From Agrobacterium vaccinii (GTDB taxonomy: Bacteria; Pseudomonadota; Alphaproteobacteria; Rhizobiales; Rhizobiaceae), in assembly GCF_021310995.1 (NCBI RefSeq), contig NZ_CP054150.1:2692501-2756500 (forward strand): a DNA stretch of 64,000 nt. Reading direction: 5' to 3'. Of this stretch, positions 47,113-55,322 are shown one piece after another. Position numbers and translations under genes: made by a program. The notes under the pieces are model-generated. The model was not told the origin of the DNA and searched no databases. It worked only from the letters and a program-made list of their open reading frames with translations. How positions within the stretch are numbered: the first letter of the stretch is position 1; every line of letters starts with the position of its first letter.

Positions 47113-48328
47113 GCTTCTCGCGCCGCAACCCAAGGCCGATCAAACGACCGGCGAGATGCGCCAGCAGTGGAAAACGCATGATGGCGAGCACGAAAGCAGG
47201 CGGCCCCTTGGATCGCTTCGCGTCGGCATGATCCTGCCTGTTGCGGCTGCGCATCATCAATTGCAGACGCTGTATCGCGCGTGTCGGGAACGACCGGCGC
47301 TTCTCGATGGCAGCGAGATCGGCATCGGTGATCGACTGACCTGACCCCAGGAGCGGTATGAGCACATTGGCGACCGCTACGGCATCCTGAATGGCCAGAT
47401 TGACCCCGACGCCACCGATGGGCGACATGGCATGGGCGGCATCTCCGATGCAGATCACACCCGGCTTCCACCATTGCTTCAACCGGTCGATCCGAACCGT
47501 CAGCAGGCTCGCATCGTCCCAGCTGCGAATTTCCAGCAGACGATCACGCGGCAGCGGGCACACGTCTGCGACACGTGCGCGGAAGGCTTCCAGCCCTTTT
47601 GCCTTCAGATCGGCGAACGTTCCCTTGCGAACCACAAAGCCGCACTGCCAATAATCACCTCGATCAATCAGCACGAAACCCTGCTGGGGGCCTGCATGCC
47701 CCATGGTTTCGTTGGGATCACCGGGTTGTTTGGAAAGCCGCATCCACACCACTTCGGTCGCGATACCAAACCGCTGGATTTCCAGTCCGGCCTTATCTCG
47801 AATGATGGAATTGCGACCGTCGGCCCCGACAACTAGATCCGCCTCGATGGTCAAGGGGCCCCCTGGCGTCTCGACGCGAAGGCCGGACACTTTGCCTGCC
47901 TGCTGCACAAGGTCCATGACGGGTGCATTCATCAGCAGCCGAAAATTATCGAACTGGCCAGCCTTGCCTGCGAGGAAATTGAGGAAATCCCATTGCGGCA
48001 TGAAGGCTATGAACTTGTGTTTCACCGGCAGCCAGGAAAAGTCGGCTATCGTGATTTTGCGACCAGCAATGTCCGCATGCAGCTTTTCCGCCCGCGTGTG
48101 CGGCAGGCTAAGAAATTCCCTGATGAAACCGAGTTGCTCGATGATGTCGAGTGTGGAGGGATGGATCGTATCGCCGCGAAAATCACGCAGGAAATCGCTG
48201 TGCTTCTCCACCACCACGACATCGACATTGGCCCGTGCCAGAAGCAGGCCCAGCATCATGCCCGCAGGCCCGCCACCGGCAATCGCAATCGTCGTCTTGA
48301 TGGTGGTTTCCACAGGCGTCTCTCTCAT
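47102..48328 (-). CDS. FAD-dependent monooxygenase, UbiH/PHBH-like
   Basis: This 408-residue flavoprotein hydroxylase has the Rossmann motif IAIAGGGPAGMMLGLLLARANVD and the DG motif LVVGADGRNSIIRDKAG. The third FAD motif is VICIGDAAHAMSPIGGVGVNLAIQDA. It has no membrane segment of note. Related enzymes hydroxylate quinone precursors, aromatics or tetracycline-like compounds, so the substrate is open. The start overlaps the stop of the PAP2 gene (ATGA), so the two are co-translated, with the phosphatase first. Confidence 0.88.
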   Translation of the reverse strand: MRETPVETTIKTTIAIAGGGPAGMMLGLLLARANVDVVVVEKHSDFLRDFRGDTIHPSTLDIIEQLGFIREFLSLPHTRAEKLHADIAGRKITIADFSWLPVKHKFIAFMPQWDFLNFLAGKAGQFDNFRLLMNAPVMDLVQQAGKVSGLRVETPGGPLTIEADLVVGADGRNSIIRDKAGLEIQRFGIATEVVWMRLSKQPGDPNETMGHAGPQQGFVLIDRGDYWQCGFVVRKGTFADLKAKGLEAFRARVADVCPLPRDRLLEIRSWDDASLLTVRIDRLKQWWKPGVICIGDAAHAMSPIGGVGVNLAIQDAVAVANVLIPLLGSGQSITDADLAAIEKRRSFPTRAIQRLQLMMRSRNRQDHADAKRSKGPPAFVLAIMRFPLLAHLAGRLIGLGLRREKLRY

Positions 48329-49017
48329 CGCTTCGAGGGTGGGGCATTTTTCGGATGCGGCCAGCCGCTTTCATCATAGCGGAACAGCCACTCGGACCGG
48401 GCGAAAATGAAGGCAAAGGCCATGGCTGTCCAGGTGCCCAGCAAAAGTCCAGCCGCAACATCGCTGGGATAATGCGCCCCGACGATGACACGCGATACGC
48501 CGATAACAAGGGCAAGCCCGATAAAGACCACGCGGAAGCGCGGTACCAGCATCAGGAAAGCGCCGAAAAACGACCCGGCAGCGGCAGAATGTCCCGATGG
48601 GAAACTCTCATAGAGATTGTCACCGGTAAACGGCGTCAGGCTGTAGGCGCCCATATCCATGAAAAGTTCTGGCCGTGCACGCCCGATCAGAAATTTCAGA
48701 AGGTGAACAAGAACGCTTGCAGTGCCGATGGTCAAAAAGAAATACAACAACAACCGCCAGAGGGTCCTGACACGGCTGCCGTAGGACGAAGCGGTGAGAA
48801 CGCGGGCCGCCACATAGGCGACGATGGCGAGCAGACCGGTGCTGTAGAGCATCCAGCGGAACGTGCCGAAGTCGGTTATGGCTTTGTTGAAACCTACGAT
48901 GGTGCCTGGGAGGGCCTGGGCCTTTTGTGAAAGAAACGGATCAAGCGGAATGAACACCAGAACCAGAACGAATGTCGCTGCGAAAATCCAGCCGCTGGAA
49001 ACGAAAAAACGCCGCAT
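48325..49017 (-). CDS. PAP2-type membrane phosphatase
   Basis: This 230-residue integral membrane lipid phosphatase has the three-part signature: KFLIGRARP, FPSGHSAAAGS and RVIVGAHYPSDVAAG. It should act on the periplasmic side on lipid phosphates such as undecaprenyl pyrophosphate, phosphatidic acid or lipid A. I chose the ATG at 49017 (MRRFFVSSGWIF), which has AGAGGA 7 bases upstream; a start at 49038 is possible. Its position next to glycosyltransferases is consistent with recycling of a lipid carrier, though this is not proven. Confidence 0.9.
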   Translation of the reverse strand: MRRFFVSSGWIFAATFVLVLVFIPLDPFLSQKAQALPGTIVGFNKAITDFGTFRWMLYSTGLLAIVAYVAARVLTASSYGSRVRTLWRLLLYFFLTIGTASVLVHLLKFLIGRARPELFMDMGAYSLTPFTGDNLYESFPSGHSAAAGSFFGAFLMLVPRFRVVFIGLALVIGVSRVIVGAHYPSDVAAGLLLGTWTAMAFAFIFARSEWLFRYDESGWPHPKNAPPSKR

Positions 49018-49241
49018 GCACAAGTCCTCTGCCTTCATTCATCGCGATCTCGAACCGCTAATGCAAACAGCACTAAAGCACGCCGTTTAACGCTTCGCAG
49101 CTTTTTTACGCCCGAACCATCGTAAATCCTTTTTGAACTGCATCGTGACAGCCACATATCATCCCAACCGGCTTTCTCCTTGTTCTGCTCACCTTTCGCG
49201 AGTAGACGCTTGGAGAGAAAAATAAGCAAATTCGGATCGAC

Positions 49242-50441
49242 ATGATGCAGCAGCCGGAACCGACATCGCCACACAGACTGACCGTGCTCGGTTCCACCGG
49301 GTCAATCGGCACCAGCACGGTGGATGTCATAAACCAGCTCGGCGGTCGTGACCGGTTCGAGGTGATGGCGCTCACAGGTGCCGGGAACATAGCGCTTCTG
49401 GCAGAGCAGGCGCGTGCGCTGGGTGCCAAGCTTGCCGTCACATCGCAGGACGACAATTATCAGGAACTTCGCGAAGCACTGGCTGGCACCGGCATCGATG
49501 TCGCATCCGGCAGAAGCGGTCTGCGGGAAGCCGCCAGCATGAGCGCCGACTGGGTCATGGCGGCCATCGCTGGCACGCCAGGTCTTGAGCCAACGCTGAT
49601 CGCGGCACAGCGCGGTGCCAATATCGCGCTTGCCAACAAAGAATGCCTCGTTTCGGCAGGCGACGTCTTCATTCGGACCGTTGCGGAGGGCGGCGGCACG
49701 CTGATACCGGTCGATAGCGAACACAGCGCCATTTTCCAGTGCCTGGAGCCAGCCAATAAAGCCAATGTCGAGCGGATCGTCCTGACGGCATCAGGTGGCC
49801 CGTTTCGGACCTTCAGCCGCGAGCAGATGGCAGGCGTTACCGCCGATATCGCCCGCGCTCACCCCAATTGGTCCATGGGTTTGAAGGTATCCATCGGCAG
49901 CGCGTCGATGTTCAACAAGGCGCTGGAAATGATCGAGGCAAAGTATCTGTTCGATCTGAGGCCGGACCAGATCGAGGTCATCATCCATCCGCAATCGATC
50001 ATCCATTCGATGGTTGCTTACACGGATGGATCGGTCATTGCCCAACTGGGCTGCCCGGATATGCGCACCGCCATTGCCTACGCCCTCACCTATCCGTCCC
50101 GCGGCGAGATCGACGTAGAACGGTTGGACTTTGCCAAACTGGCGCGACTGGACTTCGAAGCTCCCGATGAGACCCGCTTCCCCGCGCTTCGACTGGCCAG
50201 AACCGCGCTGGAGCGCGGCGGCGCACAGGGTGCCGTGCTGAATGCGGCGGATGAAACCGCTTTTCATGCTTTCGTAGATGGCCGTATAGGCTTTCTGGAT
50301 ATGGCAGATATCGTCGAAACCGTCATGGACAGGATCAATGACGGGCGAAGTGCCGAGACGATCGAGGACGTGCTCGCTGCAGACGCGCAAGCGCGTCAAT
50401 ACGCCGATGACGTCATCCTGCGCATGCAACAAGCCGCCTGA
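49242..50441 (+). CDS. dxr: 1-deoxy-D-xylulose 5-phosphate reductoisomerase
   Basis: Dxr is the second enzyme of the MEP isoprenoid pathway. It converts DXP to methylerythritol 4-phosphate with NADPH and a divalent metal. The NADPH site is TVLGSTGSIGTSTVDVI. Catalytic-loop segments ALANKECLVSAGD, PVDSEHSAIFQCL and TASGGPFR are all present, as is the metal site HPNWSMGLKVSIGSASMFNKALEMIEA. The length of 399 residues is normal. Start ATG 49242 or 49245. It is divergent from the PAP2 gene and not in a uppS-cdsA operon here. Confidence 0.96.
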   Translation: MMQQPEPTSPHRLTVLGSTGSIGTSTVDVINQLGGRDRFEVMALTGAGNIALLAEQARALGAKLAVTSQDDNYQELREALAGTGIDVASGRSGLREAASMSADWVMAAIAGTPGLEPTLIAAQRGANIALANKECLVSAGDVFIRTVAEGGGTLIPVDSEHSAIFQCLEPANKANVERIVLTASGGPFRTFSREQMAGVTADIARAHPNWSMGLKVSIGSASMFNKALEMIEAKYLFDLRPDQIEVIIHPQSIIHSMVAYTDGSVIAQLGCPDMRTAIAYALTYPSRGEIDVERLDFAKLARLDFEAPDETRFPALRLARTALERGGAQGAVLNAADETAFHAFVDGRIGFLDMADIVETVMDRINDGRSAETIEDVLAADAQARQYADDVILRMQQAA

Positions 50442-50565
50442 CCAAGTCCTTAAACGTCGATTAATCGCTGCTCGGAAGAACGCGCGGTCACGTGTCGTAT
50501 CTCCGCGCCGATTTTCTTTGAGAACTGCGGGTTGCCTCCATCGGCAATTGGCGCTAGATCATATT

Positions 50566-50580
50566 TGTAATGTTATTACA
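50566..50580. promoter_or_regulatory. Candidate Zur operator upstream of zinT
   Basis: A perfect inverted repeat, TGTAAT-GTT-ATTACA, lies 45 bases before the zinT start. Its core AATGTTATTACAT resembles alphaproteobacterial Zur boxes of the AATGTTATA-ATAACATT type. ZinT genes are commonly Zur-repressed, so induction under zinc starvation is expected. Confidence 0.6.
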
Positions 50581-50625
50581 TGACAATCTCTCATTGAGAG
50601 TACACGTGATTTAGGGACTGTTTAC

Positions 50626-51270
50626 ATGATCAGAAAAGCTCTCGCTCTTACCCTTGGCTCGATGTTGCTGCTATCGACCGTAGCAACCGCAGAAAACGCC
50701 AAACACAGCCACAACCATGACCATTCCAAGGAGTCGAAAGGCATTTACAACGGCTATTTTGACGACGCGCAGATCAAGTCGCGCGACCTCTCGGACTGGG
50801 AAGGCGACTGGCAATCCGTCTATCCCTATCTTCTCGACGGATCGCTGGACGCCGTGATGGAACATAAGGCCGAGCATGGTGATAAGACCGCTGCGGAATA
50901 TCGCGAGGAATACGCGGTTGGTTACAAGACGGATGTGGACCGCATCGTCATCGACGGTGACAAGGTGACCTTCCACCGTGCAGCCAAGACCGCTGCGGCA
51001 ACCTATGTTTCGGATGGCCACGAAGTGCTGACCTACAAGAAGGGCAATCGCGGCGTTCGCTACGTTTTCAAGAAGAGCAGCGGAGACGATGCGGCACCTC
51101 AGTTCATTCAGTTCAGCGACCACACCATCGCACCGACGAAAGCTGGCCATTACCATCTCTACTGGGGAAATGATCGCGGAGAAGTCCTGCGTGAACTCAC
51201 CAACTGGCCGACCTATTACCCGGCATCCCTCAGCGCGAAACAGATCGTCCAAGAAATGAACGAGCACTAG
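50626..51270 (+). CDS. zinT: Zinc-binding periplasmic protein ZinT
   Basis: This 214-residue secreted protein has a signal peptide (ALALTLGSMLLLSTVATAE) and then a His-rich stretch, KHSHNHDHSK. The ZinT lipocalin-like domain follows with GIYNGYFDDAQIKSRDLSDWEGDWQSVYP split over strands. Zinc ligands are expected at the His residues of HAEHGD-like EHKAEHGDKT and AGHYHLYWGN. In other bacteria ZinT hands zinc to ZnuA during zinc limitation. A Zur-like palindrome lies in its promoter region. It is convergent with hemA, separated by a strong hairpin. Confidence 0.94.
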   Translation: MIRKALALTLGSMLLLSTVATAENAKHSHNHDHSKESKGIYNGYFDDAQIKSRDLSDWEGDWQSVYPYLLDGSLDAVMEHKAEHGDKTAAEYREEYAVGYKTDVDRIVIDGDKVTFHRAAKTAAATYVSDGHEVLTYKKGNRGVRYVFKKSSGDDAAPQFIQFSDHTIAPTKAGHYHLYWGNDRGEVLRELTNWPTYYPASLSAKQIVQEMNEH

Positions 51271-51280
51271 GTACTGACAG

Positions 51281-51312
51281 AAAAAAGGTCGCGGCTCGAT
51301 TAAGCCGCGACC
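51281..51312 (-). terminator. Rho-independent terminator of hemA
   Basis: A perfect 10-bp stem (GGTCGCGGCT / AGCCGCGACC) with a 6-base loop is followed on the minus strand by six T residues. It lies 30 bases past the hemA stop in the direction of hemA transcription and could also slow zinT read-through. Confidence 0.9.
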
Positions 51313-51342
51313 TCCAATAAGGGTCTCAAAGGCACGTTGCTG

Positions 51343-52560
51343 TTAGGCGACCGCACGCGCCAGAGCGCAACGCGCCCAGAGTTGATGCAGCGCGTCTACC
51401 AACTGCGCCATATCGGCATCGCTGTGCAGCGGCGTTGGTGTGATCCGCAGGCGCTCCGTTTTGCGTGGCACCGTAGGATAGTTGATCGGCTGGACGTAGA
51501 CGCCGTGATCATCCAGCAGGATATCGGATATCCATTTGCATTTGGCCGCATCGCCAACCATGACAGGCACAATGTGGCTTGGATTGTGGATATGCGGGAT
51601 GCCTGTCTGATCCAGCAAGGTGCGCAGGGTGCGAACACGCTCCTGATGACGCGACCGCTCGAAGGGGCTGGCTTTCAGGTGCTGAATGGACGCGACCGCG
51701 CCAGCGGCCAGCGATGGCGGCAATGCCGTGGTGAAGATGAAACCCGAGGCAAAGGAGCGGATGAAGTCGCAGAGCGCTTCCGAAGCGGCGATGTATCCGC
51801 CCATGACGCCGATGGCCTTACCCAGGGTGCCCTCGATAATCGTCACACGGTGCATCAGACCTTCGCGCTCAGCAATACCACCGCCGCGTGGACCATACAT
51901 ACCAACCGCATGCACTTCATCGAGGTAGGTCATCGCGCCATATTTGTCGGCGAGATCGCAGATTTCCTTGATCGGCGAGATGTCGCCGTCCATGGAATAG
52001 ACGGACTCAAAGGCAATCAGCTTCGGTGCAGAAGGATCGGCTGCTTTCAGCTTCGCTTCGAGATCTTCAAGATCGTTATGTTTCCAGATGACCTTTTCGC
52101 AACGCCCGTAGCGAATGCCTTCGATCATCGAAGCATGGTTGAGCGCATCGGAGAAAATGATCAGGCCCGGTATCTTCTGACCCAGCGTCCCAAGTGTGGC
52201 CCAGTTGGAAATATAACCCGACGTGAAGATCAGCGCCGATTCTTTTCCATGCAGGTCGGCAAGCTCGTGCTCAAGCTGCACATGGTGATGATTGGTGCCA
52301 GAGATATTCCGGGTGCCTCCCGCACCCGCGCCACAGTGATCAATCGCCGCTTTCATGGCTTCGATGACCTTCGGGTTCTGGCCCATGCCCAGATAGTCGT
52401 TGGAACACCACACGGTCACATCGCGCTTTTCACCTGTTGAAGTGTAGCGGGTCGCGCGCGGGAAATTTCCCTGCTGTCGCTCGAGATCGGCGAATACGCG
52501 GTATCGACCTTCCGAATGCAAACCATCCAGTTCAGTCTTGAAATATGCCTCGAAGTCCAT
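51343..52560 (-). CDS. hemA: 5-aminolevulinate synthase
   Basis: This PLP enzyme condenses glycine and succinyl-CoA to 5-aminolevulinate, the first step of heme synthesis by the C4 route used by alphaproteobacteria. Landmarks are [54 protein letters not shown], and the PLP lysine in [19 protein letters not shown] chose the ATG at 52560 ([12 protein letters not shown]), giving 405 residues; the extended frame adds an unconserved leader. An FNR/FixK-type box lies 149-162 bases upstream with a matching -10, so oxygen-responsive expression is likely. A terminator follows. Confidence 0.97.
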   Translation of the reverse strand: MDFEAYFKTELDGLHSEGRYRVFADLERQQGNFPRATRYTSTGEKRDVTVWCSNDYLGMGQNPKVIEAMKAAIDHCGAGAGGTRNISGTNHHHVQLEHELADLHGKESALIFTSGYISNWATLGTLGQKIPGLIIFSDALNHASMIEGIRYGRCEKVIWKHNDLEDLEAKLKAADPSAPKLIAFESVYSMDGDISPIKEICDLADKYGAMTYLDEVHAVGMYGPRGGGIAEREGLMHRVTIIEGTLGKAIGVMGGYIAASEALCDFIRSFASGFIFTTALPPSLAAGAVASIQHLKASPFERSRHQERVRTLRTLLDQTGIPHIHNPSHIVPVMVGDAAKCKWISDILLDDHGVYVQPINYPTVPRKTERLRITPTPLHSDADMAQLVDALHQLWARCALARAVA

Positions 52561-52681
52561 TCCATGCTCCAGAATTCTTGCAGGCGTTGTCGGCTCACCT
52601 CCCTGAACCGTCAACCCCATCGACGCCATTTCGGAAAAGCTGCGTCAATTCGCCCCTAGTTTTGAACCATTCCAGGAACAC

Positions 52682-52722
52682 CTATAAGATATTTAGCAAA
52701 CAGCAAAATTGATTCACATCAA
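52682..52722 (-). promoter_or_regulatory. FNR/FixK-type promoter of hemA
   Basis: The perfect palindrome TTGATTCACATCAA (52709-52722) matches the FNR/FixK anaerobox TTGAT-N4-ATCAA. On the minus strand a -10-like TTATAG lies at 52687-52682. If the box centre is set at -41.5, the -10 falls where expected for a class II activated promoter, with transcription starting near 52674 and a leader of about 114 bases to hemA. The rest of the 372-base gap between hemA and the lipoprotein gene shows only an imperfect hairpin (about 52836-52879). Confidence 0.75.
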
Positions 52723-52932
52723 ACCCGCGGCGAATTGGAACTTTTCCTTTTGAACCACGTTGAGAAGGGCACAATCGATTGGGGCGGGGAGCGCAGCCTG
52801 TAAGGGGAGGCTTCCATTAACACACTCGACTTGTTAGATATCTGTTGCGGTCGGAGGTAGCAGTCGCCGCAGATAACCTATGGGACGCCTACCAAGAGCC
52901 ATAGAGCTCGTATGTAACGTTGGAGAGAGTTC

Positions 52933-53184
52933 ATGAAAAAGGCTATTATTTTTGCCGTCATCGGTTTGACGCTTGCAGGCTGCACGCAGACTGAAAAGGG
53001 TGCTTCGATTGGTGCCGTATCCGGTGCCGTTATCGGTGGCGCAGTCACCGGCAACGTCCGCGGCGCAGCCGTTGGCGCAGCCATCGGTGGTGTCGGCGGT
53101 GCGCTGATCGGTAACGCTTCCGAGCCAGGCTATTGCTACTACCGCGACCAGTACGGTCAGCGTTACACGGCACGTTGCCGCTAA
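52933..53184 (+). CDS. Glycine-zipper outer-membrane lipoprotein
   Basis: This 83-residue lipoprotein has a signal peptide ending in the lipobox LTLAGC, so Cys17 should be acylated. The mature protein is a Gly/Ala-rich zipper (GASIGAVSGAVIGGAVTGN, then AAVGAAIGGVGGALIGN) predicted to insert in or associate with the outer membrane. A short aromatic/Cys tail follows (CYYRDQYGQRYTARC). The ribosome binding site TTGGAGAGAG is strong. It is monocistronic with its own terminator. Similar proteins (SlyB/17-kDa antigen-like) support envelope integrity; the precise role is unknown. Confidence 0.88.
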   Translation: MKKAIIFAVIGLTLAGCTQTEKGASIGAVSGAVIGGAVTGNVRGAAVGAAIGGVGGALIGNASEPGYCYYRDQYGQRYTARCR

Positions 53185-53206
53185 CAGCTCAGTTTTGGTA
53201 CACGAG

Positions 53207-53231
53207 AAAGCCCCGGTTCGCCGGGGCTTTT
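53207..53231 (+). terminator. Rho-independent terminator after the glycine-zipper lipoprotein
   Basis: A perfect 10-bp stem (AAAGCCCCGG / CCGGGGCTTT) closes a TTCG tetraloop and continues into a short T run. It lies 23 bases past the lipoprotein stop. Confidence 0.88.
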
Positions 53232-53352
53232 GCGTTTGCGTCGTAAAAAGTGCTTTTCAGGGTGCCATTCTTTCAGTTTATAACTAAGCTGGAATATTAA
53301 CGGACGGGAAACCGGTGGGGCCGATAATAAATGCTCAACCATAAAGTAGCGT

Positions 53353-55278
53353 ATGCCAAAACGACGGACTGACCCAAAGAAAAGTATTGCGTACTGGAAG
53401 GCAGGCACCGCCATGGCGGTAGCGGCAACGATTGCCCTGTACCCGGGTTTCGCCAGCAATGCCTATGCGTTCAAGCTCTTTGGCATCAATTTCTTTGGCT
53501 CAGACAAGGATGAGCAACAGGTTCTCGATCCGGTCACGTTCTCGATCACGCTCAACGCGCCTGGCGCAGATACCAAACTCACCGAGAGCCTGACCAATAG
53601 CTCGCTTCTGGCGTCAGAACCGGAAAAACCCGCATCAGGAGATCTTGGCCTGCTCATACGGGCGCGTGACGACCGTGAGCGGCTGATCGCTGCGCTCTAC
53701 GAAAACGCCAGATATGGCGGAACGGTCAAGGTGACGGTTGCCGGGCAGGACATCGATTCCATCCCACCCAATCCGTCCTTCAACCGTTCAGGAACAGTGC
53801 CCGTCGTCATCGACGTCGCTCCTGGGCCGTCCTTCACGCTTGGAAATGTCAGGCTCGAAGGTGATGTCGCAGGGCGCGATCTCGAAAAATATGGATTGGT
53901 CACCGGCGGCGACGCTGGCTCGCTTGCCATCATCCGCGCCGGCAACAAGCTCATCGATGATCTCAAGGCCGAAGGTCGTCCGCTCGCGGAGTTGACGAAG
54001 CGCGAAGCCGTGGCCAATCACGCCACCAACACTGTTGATCTGACACTGTCTGCCGCAGGCGGACCCATCGCCCCCTTGGGTGCAGTGGCCGTCAAGGGTC
54101 AGCGCACGGTCGATCAGGACTTCATTCGCCGCTATTCGCGGCTGAACGGCGGCGAGCCCTATTCGCCTGAAAAACTGCGCAAGGCATCGGACCGGCTGCG
54201 AAAGCTTGGCGTCTTCTCCAGCATTACCATCAAGGAAGCCAGTGCTCTCGCTCCTAACGGGACGATACCGCTCACAATTGAGGTGTCGGAAGGAAAGCAC
54301 CGCTATCTCGGCGTCGGTGCGCAATATTCGACGACCGAAGGCATTGGTCTTCAGGGGTATTGGGGCCATCGAAACCTGTTCGGAAAAGCCGAATCCCTTC
54401 GCATCGAAGGCGCTGTCTCGCGGCTGGGCGAGGCCTCGAATGTGCAGGATATGGACTATTCCGCCGGGATCATCTTCACGAAGCCCGGCGTCTTCAATCC
54501 GGCCACCACCTTTACCGCAAGCCTGAAGGCAAAGACCGAGCATCCCGACACCTATGATGCGCGATCCGTTACCGGATATGGCGGCTTCTCCTACGAATTC
54601 AACGATTACGACACCGCGTCTGCCGGACTTGAGGTCGAGTTTACCGATACGGACGATGCCTTCGGCAACAACCAGTACCTAACCACCTCGATCCCGCTGG
54701 AATTCGTGCGTGATATGCGTGACGACAAGCTGAACCCGACAGAAGGCTTCCGCGCCTCTGTTTCCGCAAAGCCGAGCTATGAAGCGCTGAACGGTACGTT
54801 CTTCTCGTCCTTCGAAGGATCGACCACCGGCTACAAAGGGTTGGGCGCGGACGATCAGGTCGTGCTGGCGGGAAAGATCGCGGGCGGCGTGCTGGTTGGC
54901 GCAAGTTCGCTGCAGGACGTTCCAGCCACGAGACGCTTCTATGCGGGCGGCGGCGGATCGGTTCGTGGCTACAGCTATCAGGAAATCTCGCCCTATAATG
55001 ACGAGGGCAATGCGACCGGCGGACGCTCCTATGTGGTCAGCTCGCTTGAGGCACGCTTCAAGGTGACCGAGACCATCGGCCTCGTTCCCTTCGTCGATGC
55101 CGGCGTGGTATCTTCGGATTTGGCGCCCGACTTTTCCGATATCCGCGCCGGTGCGGGCATTGGTCTTCGTTACGCGACACCATTTGGACCCTTGCGTCTT
55201 GATGTCGCCATGCCACTCAAAAAATATGAGGGCGGAAGCAGCTTCGGCATTTACGCCGGTATCGGCCAGTCGTTCTGA
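53353..55278 (+). CDS. tamA: Autotransporter assembly factor TamA (BamA/Omp85 family)
   Basis: This outer-membrane subunit of the translocation and assembly module has 641 residues. A signal-like hydrophobic stretch (AGTAMAVAATIALYPGFASNAYA) is preceded by a basic leader. POTRA-type domains follow (for example FTLGNVRLEGD and PLGAVAVKGQRTVDQDFI), then a C-terminal 16-strand barrel. The Omp85 loop-6 motif is present as GGGGSVRGYSYQEI, and the last residue is Phe (YAGIGQSF), as required for BAM recognition. tamB starts 44 bases downstream. The extra 40-60 residues before the first POTRA are not diagnostic. Confidence 0.94.
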   Translation: MPKRRTDPKKSIAYWKAGTAMAVAATIALYPGFASNAYAFKLFGINFFGSDKDEQQVLDPVTFSITLNAPGADTKLTESLTNSSLLASEPEKPASGDLGLLIRARDDRERLIAALYENARYGGTVKVTVAGQDIDSIPPNPSFNRSGTVPVVIDVAPGPSFTLGNVRLEGDVAGRDLEKYGLVTGGDAGSLAIIRAGNKLIDDLKAEGRPLAELTKREAVANHATNTVDLTLSAAGGPIAPLGAVAVKGQRTVDQDFIRRYSRLNGGEPYSPEKLRKASDRLRKLGVFSSITIKEASALAPNGTIPLTIEVSEGKHRYLGVGAQYSTTEGIGLQGYWGHRNLFGKAESLRIEGAVSRLGEASNVQDMDYSAGIIFTKPGVFNPATTFTASLKAKTEHPDTYDARSVTGYGGFSYEFNDYDTASAGLEVEFTDTDDAFGNNQYLTTSIPLEFVRDMRDDKLNPTEGFRASVSAKPSYEALNGTFFSSFEGSTTGYKGLGADDQVVLAGKIAGGVLVGASSLQDVPATRRFYAGGGGSVRGYSYQEISPYNDEGNATGGRSYVVSSLEARFKVTETIGLVPFVDAGVVSSDLAPDFSDIRAGAGIGLRYATPFGPLRLDVAMPLKKYEGGSSFGIYAGIGQSF

Positions 55279-55322
55279 GGCGCAATGCCTTTCTAGACAA
55301 CCAGCAGAGTGAATTACGTTTG

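Noticed and set aside
50586..50598. Short inverted repeat CTCTC-ATT-GAGAG near the zinT start
   Set aside because: Five base pairs with no T tract; too short to call a terminator or operator beyond the neighbouring palindrome.
51337..52440. Plus-strand open frame opposite hemA
   Set aside because: hemA is unmistakable on the minus strand, and the terminator at 51281-51312 fits hemA transcription.
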